Shown here: positions 11,535 through 25,719 of the stretch, one piece after another
Numbering within the stretch: the stretch's first letter is position 1
Layout: each line of letters begins with the position of its first letter
Assembly: GCA_025345505.1 (NCBI GenBank)
Contig: JANVCC010000011.1
Span: forward strand, 9,584,184 to 9,648,183
DNA length: 64,000 nucleotides
Direction: 5' to 3'
Source: Todiramphus chloris collaris
Lineage: Eukaryota > Chordata > Aves > Coraciiformes > Alcedinidae
Made by a program: the position numbers and the translations under genes
Notes under the pieces: generated by a model
Told to the model about the DNA's origin: nothing
The model's input: the letters and a program-made list of their open reading frames with translations, nothing else
Databases searched by the model: none

Positions 11535-14500
11535 CTGACATTTGAACTTTTAATTTACTTTGATTCATAGGAGTGATGGGTAATTTTTGATTGAAATAAA
11601 CATGCATTTTGAGTAGCTACTCTATTTTGTATGCACCTCCATGACAATCCACATCAGCCACACTATCTTGCTCCTCAGCCCTGTGGTGAATCTTGCAGAA
11701 GTGAATATGGGTTGGGAATGAGACAGCAAGAGCAAGTGGCTCTCCAGTTAGCTCACTGCAGGACTGTGCTGCAGAAACTATGTGAAAAACAGGAATTAAA
11801 AGTACAGTCACATAAATTAAATCATTGTGTGCATTTCTACTATGGACTAAAAGCGCCAAGGAATATCCTGATTGGACAGTGACTTACTATAGCTACTAAA
11901 AAAAAAAAGAAGACAAAACATGTAAGGGATATTCACTGAGGGAGTTTTCTCTGTAAGTATATGTATGTTCCATATACCTTTAAAAATGTTAGTTCCTCTA
12001 GTAAAATATCTGAAAGACAGAAATTGTCTCTATAAGAAAGCCATGAAGTTGTCCTTCTCTATATTAGGCAACATTCAATGCAAGGTGGACTAAAGAAAGG
12101 GTTTATGTGCTCAGTAATACTGACTAACCATTGAAGTGGGTGTCCATTTGACATTAACTTTAGACCTCTTCCAGCAAAAATGCTTGAAACGTTAGCAGTC
12201 TTCCAAACACGGTGTTCAGAAGTTGAAACCACTTCATGACTGCAGCCTGCAAATAGCACACAGATATGAAAATGCCATTATTATTAACTAAACACAGGTG
12301 CCAGCTGATGTAGATCTAGCCTTTCAGAGTCATCTATTTTTCTGGAGTATTTTAGGTAAGAGAACCAAAGCTCTTCTGGCTGTCACCAGAGTGACTGTTT
12401 TCTTCCAGTTGTTGTACATGTGTGTCTGAAATCACCTAGAAAACCCAGCACTGACTTTAAAAGCCTGCGAAGTGTTTCCATTTTCTCCCTGAATAAACAA
12501 CTGTTGGAATCAAGGCCGGTTTCAGACTTCTCTTTTCCCACCTACACATTGCACTTGTTCTTAAGCAGCAAGACTCCCATACTCTGTCTCAATACCACCT
12601 TTCTTTGTACTGTCACTTCTACTAACAACAAATATTTAAGGTCAAATACCCTTTTTCCTAATAAAAGGAAAGTTTCAGAAGCAGCATTTAACCTTTTCTG
12701 TCAATATTGGTTCTACCTTGGGTACAGACTCCATACAGTTCCCATAGAAGTCTGATAACCTAAGAAGGGTGATCCATTTTAAAGTAAGGGTGCACTACTA
12801 AGCACTGCTAAGACTTCAAGAGGGGGACTTTACTCAGTTGCCAGTGCTTAAAACTTTCTAGCTTCTAGCTTATAACTTTCCTGGATGACTAGTTTTCTAC
12901 AGTTGCTCCTCAAGCCTTTCACACAGTTATAGTATGTAGTCCATGAATTTCAATGTTTCTTTCTACTATAGCTCAAACTTAATTTATCTTGAAATGTGAG
13001 CAAATGTATGATTATCCTTTCAATGGTTTCATTGCACTATAATGAAATTAGTCCAATATTCGCAGATGAGAATACTTAGCACAAGCAAGTGCTTTTACTT
13101 AAACCTTGCACAGGTAACAGTTAATGTGAGATCATAATGTGCCTTTGCTTCATTTGCAAAGTACAAACACAGCAAAACAATCCTTTAACAAATATTCAAG
13201 TGTTCTGACTCCATTAATATGCCCTCAAGTGCATTGTTAAAGCATTTAACTAACAGAAATATCTGTAACTTTTCTCTGGTGTTTTTGTGTTGAACACTGT
13301 GCCTCATCTTAACAGGAAGTAATTACATGCCTCAGCATTCAAACTAAATAAACAAAGTTTTATGTACCAGATCTGGGAATAGTTAATCCATTTCCCCTAG
13401 CTTGTATCCACACAATTCTTGTGCCTTCAAAAACATACTGTCCAAGTTACTGAATATAAAAGATGTCATCTACTCACAGGCACAAAAGAACACAGAAAAA
13501 CCCTTCAGAATCTGGGATTTTAATTTTGTTAGTGCTTTTAATGATTTATCTTATTGCAACAGCAGGATCTACCTCATAAATAAGATGGTAAGACAAAATG
13601 CCCTTTTAGACTTCATTTCTCCTACACTCTCACATTAGTTGACAGTGATCAATAGATACATTTTTCATAGCAGGGCTGGGGACAACTGATACCTCTGATA
13701 CTCATTGTTAGGATATTTCTTGTCACTGTCTGACAGTGCTATGGTCTTGGGCAGAGAAAAAACAAACAAGACCATAGCTCTAAGCTGCCCTGCAAAAGCC
13801 TGATTGTCCTTCACATTCCCCATTGCTTCTGCCTCAGATGACTGTCTATATGCTTCCATCCTGGCTGTCTCAGTGTAACAAGGATGTTAGTTTTCCATTT
13901 ATAGCAGCTCTCAAAACATCTTGGGAATGTCAGTTAAAATTTTCCAAGGCATCCCAGATTTAGGCTTTGCTAAGCTTCTCCTTTCCACTGTGAATCTGAG
14001 AGTTACTTTCTGACCTCCAAAGAGATTCAGGTATGTACCTACCTACATCCCAACAGAAAACCAGACTGAGTCATCAGTGTGATGCTTTTCCATGCTTCTA
14101 GCCATTCTATTTCAGTGTCAATGCTATGTAAAACATTTTTAATGGCCACCGGATACTGATAGGTGACTCTTGACAGAGGTAGTCCTTTATGCCATATTTC
14201 TTTCACACCTTGATGGACTGGTAATTATTTATGGCAGATCAGAGGACAGGGTTCACAAAATCATCTGGCAAAGTGTTTCTGAGGCAAGGCACCTGTCACG
14301 GGGGTTATGGACAGTCTCTGCTAATGAATGGCTGAGCGGCTTCTGGGTTTCCCTTGAAAAGATCAAATTACAGATGGACAAAATGGGACTCAGCAGATTT
14401 CTTCCATGGGGTGAGAGAGTACAGCATGTTTCAGTTTTCTAATTTCATATGAATTTATACAGCTTCACAGACAGGGGAGTGACAGGATGAAGAACCAAAG

Positions 14501-15711
14501 CAAGTGAAGCTGCTTTTTAACGTAAAGTACAAATTTCCCTAATTAGGTGCTCCTTAAATATAAGGGGTTTAGGGCTTTTGAAGGAATCAAGTGTGATCAC
14601 ATATGAGTTTTTTCCAAGGTCTCACAAAGAAAGATTTCTTTAAGTCCAGTGCTGAGGTGAAGGGGCAAGCATTAGACATCATTACCAGTCAGGCTTCATT
14701 CAATTTTTCTGTGACTCATCCCACCTTTTGCACAATGTAATGTAGCTGCAATAGGAGAAAAATATTTAATGGTGACATATTCTACAATTTAGAACTTGGC
14801 CTATTGTTGGTTTTCATTCTGCAGTTGTAACATATTGGTGAAAACAGCAACATAAAATCTCTTAGCAAAATAATTTTCACAGTACATTAAAATGTATACA
14901 AAAGTGAAAAGAGTATTGATTCTCATCTCTGCCCCTTCCACTGTAACTGCTGCCATTTAAGGGTTTGATAAATTGCAAAGCTTTTGCTTTGATTTTCTTA
15001 ATGTTCTCTAGAAAAGGTGGAGCAATAAAACAATTTATCAACTTCATCTGTGAAAGGAAAGGAACCATGTCTATCATGTTGGAAGATGTAAAGTGGCAGG
15101 GAAAATAGGTGCTTAAATTTGGATGATAAACTTTTTATACTTAGGCCTATCATTTATTATTGTATTCGTAAGTCATCCGCAACCCTAGAGTTTATATTCT
15201 GATTTGCTTCTACACTGGTATTGTTCTGTTTGAAGACCTTCCTTTCTAGGAGAAAAACTTGTTATTTGATGAGACAGGGGAAGAGTGATGAAATTTTGTA
15301 TACTCACTGATAACACTGGAAATATTGATAGTAAAACACGAAGTCACTTTTCATCTGCTAGTGAACAACAGTCAACTTTTAGGAATATTTGTATGCCTGT
15401 TGGTTGGGTTTTTTCCCTGTTTTATGGACTATCAGCAGTCACTGGACCACAGGTGGGAAAACACTGCTCTAGTCACACAAACTTGCATATCTTTAATAGA
15501 AATAGGAATGATGAAGAAAACTAGCAGAAGAAACAGTGGATGAATAATGGACATAAAATGTTTTACTGCTGCATTTCTGCTCTGTTTCTGGTTGCTGTCA
15601 AATACTGGGTTGGGGCAGGGTGATGGTTCATCACCAAAGCCCAACCTGGGCTGAAAGAAATTTCTTAAACTAGGAATTGCGAAATACTCTAAAAATGTAA
15701 TTGACAGTATA
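11535..15711. other. Unassigned non-coding sequence
   Basis: About 4.2 kb of AT-rich DNA with no recognisable gene, LTR or LINE. A 12-base A run lies near 11899. The longest frames, about 111 codons at 12420-12755 and 90 codons at 14170-14442, show no motif and are flanked by stops on all sides. Confidence 0.5.
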
Positions 15712-16400
15712 CAAACATAGAATGGTAGGGGTTGGAGGGGACCTCCAGAGATCATCAATTCCAATCCCCCTGACAGCACAGGAACACCTAGGGCAGGCCA
15801 CATGGGAACAGATCCAGTTGGGTCTTGAAAGTCTCTAGAGAAGGAGACTCCACAACCTCTCTGGACAGTCTGTTCCACTGCTCTGTCACTCTCATAGTGA
15901 AGAAGTTTTTCCTCATGTTGAGGTGGAACTTCCTGTGTTTCACCTTGCAACCATTACCTCTTGTCCTATCACAGGGCACAACTGAAAAGAGACTGGCCCC
16001 TTCTACTTGAAACCCACCCCTTGGGTGTTTGTAAACATTAATAAGATCCCCTCTCAGTCTTCCCTTTTCTAGGATAAACAGCCCCAGGGCTCTCAGCCTT
16101 TCCTCATAAGGGAGATGTTCCATTCTCTTAATCATCATTCTAGCATTCTGTTGGCCTCTATCTAGTGTTTCCCTGTCCCTCTTGAACTGGGGAGCCCAGA
16201 ACTGAACACATGACTCCAGATGTGGTCTCACTAGTACAGAGTAGAGGGGGAGGAGAACCTCCCTCGACCTGCTGGCCACACTCTTCTTTATGCACCCCAG
16301 GAGACCATTGGCCTTCCTGGCCACAAGGGCACATTGCTGTCCCATGGATAACTTATTGTCCATCAGGATGCCAAGGTCCCTCGCCATGGAGAGTACTATG
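15712..16400 (-). mobile_element. CR1 non-LTR retrotransposon with a long intact ORF2 C-terminal frame, minus strand
   Basis: On the plus strand this opens with the reverse complement of the CR1 tail (ACATAGAATGGTAGGGGTTGG) and the 3' UTR, then runs into ORF2. The minus-strand frame 15788-16405 stays open for about 205 codons. It includes [80 protein letters not shown] and [16 protein letters not shown]. This is the conserved C-terminal region downstream of the reverse transcriptase. The first few codons up to the methionine at the 5' edge are probably flanking DNA. It is the least damaged CR1 copy in the window and is presumably the youngest, but it lacks the catalytic domains and cannot move itself. 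Confidence 0.97.
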
Positions 16401-17378
16401 TTCAAGGGTGAATGTATGTTGTTCTAATGAATCTTTATCCTCAAGTACATTTTATCTGACTTTTTTTTTTTTTTTCTGGTATACAAGGAAAAAGCACTGC
16501 ACTTGGCTTTGTTCAGAAGCTGTGCTTTCCTACTATAAGGACAGAGCATTATTTATGTATTTGCAATAAAAGATAATCTTTCTGAGAAAAACATCAAAAC
16601 ATGGTATATTGCCTATCAGTATTTTGCAGGCATCCAAATTCATTTTCATTTAAAGAACACCTGTAAAATTTTGCCACTTTCATATACAAGTGAAAGTGTT
16701 AAGAGGCTGAATCCAGCACTATCCAAGTCTGTATCCTCTTCTCATTTCTTTTAGACTTGTGCAGAAATATTCCACTAATACGTATTTTTTTCTCTTTCTT
16801 TCCTTTCACCATTCTTCAAAGTTAGACATGGCTGTATTGATATTTTCCACACGGCTTATTTTCTCAGGTTATAGATCATGTTTTTTTCTTAGCAAGTAAT
16901 AAAAATCACAAGGCAGCCGTTCCTGCAGCAGCACAAACCCCAAATCTTTTGCTTTGCAGCATGTCTTCATTCAAAACCACTTAAAGAAAAAATCAAGTAA
17001 ATGGAAGTGGTATAGCTGATAGAACAAACTCTTGGGTTTGTATGCAAGCAGCCGAACTGGACTTCAGTGTTCTCAGTTCTTTCCACAAAATGCTCATTAA
17101 CATCTGAAGCGAGTATCTTTATGTACCAACAGGAACTGACAAGATACAGGGGACTGGTAGGGCTCTGGCAGGAAAACATTAATTGCTTGGATGAACCTGG
17201 GTAAAGAAGTTTATGTCTACAGAAAGGTGGAGGATGCAGCAGACTGGTCAGTACAACTGAAGCACTGTGAGGCTGGTGCTTCCACTGACACCAAAACAAT
17301 GGTGTGGCTTGTCTGGGCAGCTGGTGGGGATGGCTGGTCACAGCTGCAATGATCCCAGACAGGCCCAGTAAGGAGAGG
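16401..17378. other. Unassigned non-coding sequence
   Basis: A 14-base T run lies near 16461. A minus-strand frame of 124 codons (16967-17341) carries no motif I recognise. Confidence 0.5.
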
Positions 17379-17416
17379 GAAGAAGGTGGAGGAGATGGAA
17401 GAAGGTGGAGGAGATG
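17379..17416 (+). repeat. Two perfect tandem copies of a 19-bp purine-rich unit
   Basis: GAAGAAGGTGGAGGAGATG occurs at 17379-17397 and again, identical, at 17398-17416. The perfect match implies a recent slippage or duplication event. Confidence 0.85.
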
Positions 17417-20400
17417 GACTGCTCCTCCTCTTCATTTCTGTTCTTCTGGGCCTGTCCTGGAAAAATGGGTGCTGAGGGATGTTGAAGAAGGAACACTTGA
17501 CAAAATAAAAATATGAAAATACTCCTTTTCAATGTATTATTATTATATCCACTTTGAAAATTTTAATGATCTTTTTCCACCAACCGTTACACTTTCTGAA
17601 GAACAGGAGAGGGATGGGAAATCAAGAAGGTGGAAACTCTCTGTATCTCTCTTTTAAGAACATAGTTTTCACTATAACCAGCTTCTGTCATGAATCACCC
17701 AGCAGATCACGAAAGTGTCATGCAAAAATCTTTCACATCTACTAATTTAATTTGAATTAAATTTGCAAAAGAAGCTTTTAAATTCTGGAGGCCATGGCCT
17801 CACCCAGAAATCTTTGTTGTACAAATTCTCTTTCAAGTGCAAATATAATGCTTTAGCCAAAACTACAGTCTTTCTGCACTAAAGACTGAACATTCCCCAG
17901 GAATTAAATTGAAAGTGAAAAGGCATTTCAGGCAAAAGGAAGCAAAGGAATAAATATCTTAATAGGTTTTGTCTTGTTTTTTTATGAATATAGACAATAA
18001 AATGATTAAGAAATTCAGAATTTAGTCAGTTGCTATTAAAGTCAGAAAGCAAAGAAATATTATGTAGACTATTTATTGGAAAAATCATTGTTGATAATAT
18101 TTAGTGCATTGACTAAAATAAGGAATATATCATGAGTATATCAAAACCAATCCTTTTTTTGAAATTCTCAGTCCAATTAATTTTCACAAAGTATGAAGTC
18201 TATTAATAAGAAGCTTTAAAATACAGGGTAGAATTTACTCTGCCTTAAGTACCTCTTTAAGGTACTTTAAGATAGTTTAAGGTACAGAAAATAAATGGCC
18301 AGTTTCTACCTTCTCCATTCTGAACTAGTGGTTATGCTTGTTCATTGGGGCACTCTGCACAATTCTGTGTTTCTGCCAGAAGACTGTTTTTGGCCAAGAA
18401 GCAATGGTCAGTGGGGTGAATCCTTTTCACTAACCTGTCCAGAGAACACGAGGCTACCCTGCTGTAGAGGAAAAACCTGGTATATCTGACTGATACAAAA
18501 TGCAATGCCTTTGTTTGTCAGGTTGAAGTGACTAATCTGGATTATTGTACCTCCATTAATATTCAGTATCAGTTTATTTCTATCTTCTTAAAATATTTTT
18601 GTTTCAAAGGACACAAATGAAATGAACCATATGATAGAGAGCCTTAATTATGCATATAGAATGATATAATTCAGGACTTTTGGATTACATTTACATTTTA
18701 TGAAATTCTTAAAAGAATAACTAGTAGATGAAAGAATAATTAGTTAGATGTGGGAATACTTGTGGGGGGGTACTTGTTACTTGCAAGGAGAGGGAAGAAA
18801 GGACAAAAGAACAATAAGAAAGTTGACTAAAAGCTTTCATGTTCTCCAAATCAGACCACTTTTTGGTGTCTCAAAGTGGATACCCAGAAACTAGTCATTA
18901 AAAAAAAAGTTCATTTTGTGAAAATCAAAGTGATAAAATTAGCAGTCCATATGCACACCTGTAACTTTTATGAACACAGAGAAGTCCTGCCTTCTCTGAA
19001 GTCTGTGCCGTTAGTCCATCTTCCATTCCTGAAAGTAGGATTTTGCTTGTGATGTCATTTACATTTTACACTATCTAATCTATTTTGATGATGATGTGCA
19101 CCGATTGTTTTTCTTTACTGAATGTTTCATGGCAGGGAACAGTAATTTACCTTTATTTTATTTGTGTGCTTAAATGGCACACTTACCAATGGGGACTTTT
19201 GTGTGTGATATAGTTGATTGCACTGCTCCTTGATTCAGAGGAAGGAGTGACTTTGACTCAGGGTGGAGGAAAGACTACTAGGTGGGACTCTATGAAATTC
19301 ATTCATGATATACCTACTAGTACATAGCTTATTTCTTAGTGATTTGGCTAGTGTGGAAACAACCTGTACACCTAGTTACAATAAAAAGAACAGTTTATCT
19401 GTTTAGTTTCTGGTTTTACTGCAGTTGCTCTAGCCAAAGGTCTTCTCCATTTTCAGGGTACTTCCTGTAGCAGGATTACTTTTGAAATAGTCATAGCACT
19501 CTACTTATCTTTAAAATTGTTAGGCAGCATCCCTTCTAACAGGCAATATCTGTCTTCTTTCCTGAAATCCAAGAGTGAAAAAGAAATCTGCCTGGGGGCA
19601 TGGCAGGGTCCAGTTTTGTAAGCCTGTGAAGTCTTTGGTCTGGGGCAGTGTTCCCCAGGGCAGGTTGCTTTCTTGTGTTAAACAACACCCTAGCAAGCTC
19701 TTCAATAGCCTTGATGTCTTTTAGATGGGTTCAGTATCTCTCTGAACATAATGGCAAGGTCTTTTTGGACAGCTGGGAGCATGGAGTTCATGTTTGTTTA
19801 GGATGTACTGACAAAACCTTTCTACATGAAAATATCACTTGCACAAGGACTTGGAAACAGTCTTGTAGTTAACCTGGGTACAGGGTCGATTTGTCTGTCT
19901 AGAAAAACACATGAAAGGACTGTCAGTCAAGGCTTTTTTACAAAAATCAAACTGTTAAGTCTTTGGTCAAAGGTTTAACACTTCACTGAGAATGGTATCT
20001 GAATGAGGATATGTATGAAAAGGAGGAAATGTATGAAAATGGGAAATAGAATCTTGTAATACTGTCTTCAGGATTTCAGTATTAGAGGACGCATTTAAAG
20101 ACCGATGTTCTTCATTTTGGTCCCTGAATGATCCTGTAGGAATGAGTTTCTACACTTTAATTAGGCACTTTGGGGATTATGTGCATGGGAGAAATATTTT
20201 GATTTGTTTTAAAGCTGTGGCCTGATGATTTCAGTTCTTGTTCTGTGAGAAATAATTCATAATCATTCACTTTTCACCTTCCCCATGTCTTTCACAGAGA
20301 TATGCATACAGCTGTTACAGCCTTCTCCTCCATATACAGTCTTCTTTCTTTCAAATGGAAGAGTCTTAGAGTCTTTTTGGTTTTGTTTGTTTGGTTAGTT

Positions 20401-21673
20401 GGGTTTTTTTGTTTGGTTGGTTTGGTTTGCGTGTTATCATGTCTGACTGCTTCAGGGAAACCTTTCACTGTATTAAATGCACAGAATGATATCTTGATCA
20501 GGGAATGAGCACTATCTAACCCTTGTGAAATGGAAACTCCACTTCTATTATACCTGGTTATAGCTAGGAGAGTGTAAAGTGCACATGGCTTTGATAATGT
20601 GGGTGCCACTGGAGGCACACAGGGACATAAATTCCAGCTTTTTTCCCTAATTCCTTTTTCCCTACTGTTTTATTTTGATTTTTATTCCTGATGACTATTA
20701 AGCTGATGTTTTCATAGAGCTGACTGCAGTGATTCCCCTCTCTCCCTCTGGAGTTGTAATTGCTCATTTAGAGGTCATAATTAACGCAAGTCGCAAGTAA
20801 GGTTCTTTTTCTTAGATACATCACTTCATATTTATCATCATAGAATTTAATTTACCATTTTACAGCTCACCAATGAAGTCTTGCTTTAATTCTTCACAAC
20901 CAGTTTTAGTTTTTATTACTCTACCTAATTTTATCACACCAACAAATATTTGTTGATTCACTAGCTACACATGTTTTTGGATCTAACAGGGCAATATTGC
21001 AAAGTACTCATCTTACTGCATACCACTGTAGCATCCTACCTGTGACCTTGACCACCATAAGACTGGCCACTAGTCCTACCCTTCTTTCTCTACCTTTTAA
21101 TCAGTTATTAATCAATGTCATATTAGCATCTTAAGAATCTTTGATGAGGAACATTCTCAAAAGCTCTTTAGAAATACAAGGAGGTATCTTGAGAAGATTA
21201 TGCCTCTCTCCCAGTCACTGATTCCTCTAAAGAGATTTGACAGGTTTGTGCAGCATGACTTCCCTTCACAAAGCCATACGGGCTTTTCCACCATAGATAG
21301 CAATATTTTTGTGCTTTAGTTCTCGCCTTTATTGCAGAGTCTACTGATTTGCCCAGGACAGTTGTCACATATACTGCACAATAATAATAAATATAGGAGT
21401 AGTAGCACTTTTTAGCTATGGATTTTAAGGCAGTTCTCAAGTCAGCCAGTATTTACTACAGATTAAGGATGTGGATGGAGAAAAAAGTTGAGTTACAAGG
21501 TTGTGCAGAAAGTAGCTGGTGGAGGTGGATGTGGAAGCAAGGCTCCCTTGTTCCCTGTCTTGATCCTGCACTTCACTGTACTCTGTCTGAAAACAGTCTT
21601 TTCCAGCCCCTCACAGCTACTACTGTGGGTTTTGGTAGCACTCTCAGCTCTGCTCTTGCTTTACTTTTAGATA
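17417..21673. other. Unassigned non-coding sequence with low-complexity patches
   Basis: About 4.3 kb without a recognisable gene. It contains a short cluster of TTTAAGGTAC-like direct repeats (about 18247-18285) and a G/T-rich patch of TTTGG and TTTGT units (about 20373-20430). Both look like simple-sequence drift. Confidence 0.5.
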
Positions 21674-21850
21674 TTCACAGAGTCACAGAACAACTGAGGT
21701 TAGAAGGGACCTCTGGAAGTCATCTAGTCCAACAATCCCCACTTAAGCAGGGCCATCTAGAGATCTGTTTGCCCAAGACTGTGTCCAGGCAGCTTTTGAA
21801 TATCTCCAAGGATGGAGACTCCACAGCAGTTGTTGCCTTTTTCTGCCAGC
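21674..21850 (-). mobile_element. CR1 LINE 3' end fragment, minus strand
   Basis: The plus strand begins CACAGAGTCACAGAACAACTG, then GGTTAGAAGGGACCTCTGG and CATCTAGTCCAAC, followed by GGATGGAGACTCCACAGCAG. This is the reverse complement of a CR1 3' UTR and the last ORF2 codons. In the minus direction the motif AVESPSLEIFK is still readable. The 3' UTR wording differs from the copies at 15712 and 54826, so it belongs to another CR1 subfamily. It is truncated after about 175 bp. Confidence 0.9.
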
Positions 21851-22719
21851 CACATGCATCCCTAGTAAAACAATACACAGGACGCTTTCCCTTTCCATGA
21901 ATTTTGATTTTTTGTCCAGGCATGGATTTCATGTGTGACTTGCTGCTAGTTCCTGTCATTTCCACTATCTAACTCGAAAAAAGAAAAATATTAACTGCTT
22001 CATACTTCTGCCCTGAATGTCTCTTCCCACTACTATTGATGTTTCACACATTTGTCATCACAACTAACATATGAGTGATAAAGTGATACAGGAAATGACA
22101 TGAAAGTTTTATATGAATAGGTTTAGGACAGCATGTTACCAAAAGTAGAAAGCCGCAAATAGACCATGTCAAATTAATGCCAAAATAAATCCTCTACTAC
22201 CGTGATATTATATATTCAGGATATGTCAAAGTTCACAGTAAAACTGGAAATATTGTGCACTTTTATAATATTTTACTGATGTTGCTCTTATCTCTTTTCT
22301 TGTCTGGCTTACTTACCATGGGTTCTAATGTAGAGAGTCTGAGAAGAAGAGAACAAATAGTTTTTTAAATTACCTTCTATAAAACAACAAAAAATGGTTT
22401 TCAATAGGCTTCAGTGATTTGGGACCTGGAAAATCTAGAAGCAATATATTGCATATATCATCAGAAATACAGGAACCTTCCTTTATTTTTCCTACTTCTA
22501 TGCTAATAAGAAGAATAAATGTTATGGAAATTTCAGATAGCAATTGAGGAAGGACAGAATACTTTCTGCCCTAAAATCAAGACTGTAAATTTTTTTAAGA
22601 TTATTGAAAGTCTTTCCTATAAAAGGTCCTTCCTGTAGTTTGTTTAGCTATGTCTTCTGACTCCATATATAATTTAATCTGTAATGATCAAGTCACCATT
22701 TTATTTTCCATTTTCTTCA
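21851..22719. other. Unassigned non-coding sequence
   Basis: AT-rich, with no recognisable gene or repeat. Confidence 0.5.
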
Positions 22720-23040
<321 letters not shown>

Positions 23041-25323
23041 GAGGGCATTTTGCCAGAATCTATGCTCAGGAGCCCTCGGGGGGCTCAGCAGGGTTCCCAG
23101 CAAGGGCTGCTTCAATACCCACATGTACCCTCTGACACCAAGACAAAACACCTGGGCAGGCAGGGAATAACTGAAAGGGTACCATTGGAGGACCAACGGA
23201 CACATCCAAGAAGGGAAGTCTTTTGAGTGCAAACCTGAGAGATCAGTTTCTTACCCTCCAGACCTCAGCCTACCCTGGAAAACTGCATATAATGGAGTAT
23301 TGACCATGAAGTAGTCCTCCTGTGCTATATTTGGGAAGCTTTTGGCACGTTTTATTGTCTTGACTATTGAATCAGTTGGATCACATGCATAACTTCAGTA
23401 ATTTAGCATGGACCTATTTACTTTGCTAGTTCTGCATGTCCTCACGTCTGCAGCAACTTTTACCCACTGCTTGTCAAAGGCACTGTCATATGTTTTCTTC
23501 TGCTTCAGAAAATAAAGTGGGTTGACTTTTTTTGGCATGGGCTCGAGAGATTTAGATTTAGGTTTTCAACACAGGAGCTCTTTCACAATGTAAAACAAGA
23601 AAAACCATGAAGGTGGCTGACAGAAAGTCTACCTGGCAAAAAGGAAGGGAAAAATTAAAGGAGAAAGAACTGAATGTACCCATGACCAGGGGGTAAGCAA
23701 ATCCTGGGTTTCATCAGGATAATTTATCAAGGAACAGTTTTAGACCCCATGGAAGGTAATCAAAAGACTTCTATAGACTTCTGTGGGCTTTTTGTCAGGG
23801 TTTAAACCCTTAAACTCTGAGTATCCTTTCGGTTCCCCTGTCACATCAAAATGTACTGAAAAAATCTATCAGAAGAGTGGAAAATACTTCAAAGGAAGTA
23901 TGTGCAGAACCCCATAGAAAAAATGTGTTATAAATGTGAATGCTCAATTTGATTTACTTCTCTCTTTGATATTAGAAATATACTGTAGCTGAAAACAGCC
24001 TCTAGCATACTCAAATATGGAAAAAACACCATTAGCAGTCTCTTTGTCCTTAGGCTGCTAGTATACATTACTTCAAGAATTTTTGCTAGTCTTATAGGTA
24101 GGGACTCACTATCCTCTTTATGTATAAGATGGAGAATAAAAAAACATTACATTGGTTTGCTTTTCTTCCTCCTAAAGAAAAGGGGCTTAATTTAGAAGGT
24201 CAAGCATTCACTAGACTGGAAGAAAAAGCTGCAACATAGAGATAAATTTCAGAGGTCAGCTTCCTCTACCTTAGGGACTTTATTAAAGCACTTAAATATG
24301 GAAGATCTCCTAGGTCATTTGCACTGTTTGGACATGTTCTCATGGCTTTTAATAAAGACTATGACATTCTTTACTGGCTGTACACAGGAAGTTGTAAGGC
24401 ATACAGCAGGTTACACATGAAGCAGACTGTGTGGAGGTGGAAAGGATGATGGAAGAGATTACTACGATCATATAAACAAAAAGAAAATCTTACCAGCAAG
24501 TTAGTAAAACAATGCGCTATATTGAATAGGCACATCCATCTTTCATGGTTTTACAAATAAATACTAAAGAAAAGGGAGAATCTTATGTGCAAACAGTATG
24601 TGCTCTACCACAGGAAATCACTTTGGAATGAAGGTATTGCAGAAAATCTCTCTTCTTTGGAAAGTCTATCCCACAAGAAGAGATAAAAGGCATGTGTACA
24701 TTTAGCTCAACAAGATGAAGAATGCGAGGGGAATATGCACACTGTTCATGGATCCATGAGGGAGGGAAAAAAACCTGCTTAAATTCATATTGACAGAGGA
24801 GTGGATAAATTCTGTGTGGCAATTATGAGTCTGCAGCTCACCTGATCTGGAACATCTTTGCAATGGCAATGCTGAAATCTGACTGGTTTTCAGGTGCAAT
24901 TTGGTCTAGTTAGAAGGAAGTTATTTGTTGGAACTGATGGACACAGATGAACTCCTCTACCCCAGTGTTCACAACACAGAAGATTTCATCCAGACTTGCA
25001 AAACTATCTGGGCTTCAAAAAATTACTTTGAGTAAGATTCCTCTATCCCTCCTCTGAAATGTCATCTCTCAAAACTATATTATGCCACAAGTTGAAGGCT
25101 GCTGCATGTGAAGATTGCTGGTATAAATTATTTTTTGTCTGATTTCAAGTTTTTTCATTTTATGTGCTCAGAGATAATAATTATTGAAAATATAATGGAT
25201 ATTGGAAGTCTACATTCTGGGATATTATGTCAAATCTGTATGAAAGCTTGTACTTATCTATAGCGATCTGTTTTATGTGGTGCTAAATAATAGTAATTTT
25301 GAAAATACTCAAATTTACAAGTA
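23041..25323. other. Unassigned non-coding sequence
   Basis: The first 200 bp after the microsatellite are fairly GC-rich. The rest is AT-rich. No gene or repeat family recognised. Confidence 0.5.
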
Positions 25324-25329
25324 TTTCCC

Positions 25330-25713
25330 TGCTGGAACTGAATGAACTCAACACAATCCAACATGATCAAAGTTGAGAGAGGGCACTTTATTCACGTTTT
25401 CGCCAAGGTTATATACAATTTCTCTTCCTGTATACATGCTACCGCTAACAGCTATTGGTTAACTACTCTAAACACACACTGTTCACACGTCCTAAACTAA
25501 CACACCATTGGCTATCCTACACCGCCTCCATCACCACCCCTCATCCTGGTTATCTTCTACTTTCTTTTTCTTTATCTTCTTGCTTCACTGCTTTGTGCTC
25601 CCTCCTTTGCTTTTCTCAAACATACCTCAAGGTTGTCATCCTCAGCCCAATTTCTTCCCACACAGTCTTGCTGAAAACAGGCATGCCTGTTTTTCTCCAG
25701 GAATAATCCTACA
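25330..25713 (-). mobile_element. Solo LTR, ERVK-like (alpha/betaretrovirus type), minus strand
   Basis: Read on the minus strand, the element starts TGTAGGATTATTCCTGGAG and ends CAGTTCCAGCA, a TG...CA LTR of 384 bp. It is flanked on both sides by the exact 6-bp duplication TTTCCC (25324-25329 and 25714-25719). A 6-bp duplication is typical of ERVK-class integration. Promoter parts lie in the expected order on the minus strand: CCAAT-like boxes near 25505 and 25452, a TATATAA box (25407-25416), then an AATAAA signal (25388-25393) about 15-20 bp further on, followed by a U5-like stretch. No internal sequence remains, so the provirus was lost by LTR-LTR recombination. The perfect duplication and intact boxes suggest a fairly recent insertion. 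Confidence 0.9.
25388..25416 (-). promoter_or_regulatory. LTR core promoter (TATA box) and polyadenylation signal
   Basis: Within the 384-bp LTR, the minus strand reads GTATATAACC at 25407-25416, then AATAAA at 25388-25393. The close spacing implies a very short R region, as in alpharetrovirus-like LTRs. Confidence 0.7.
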
Positions 25714-25719
25714 TTTCCC

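Noticed and set aside
11080-11607. 175-codon minus-strand frame
   Set aside because: It is antisense to the plus-strand CR1 at 10722-11534. The sense strand carries the recognisable ORF2 motifs.
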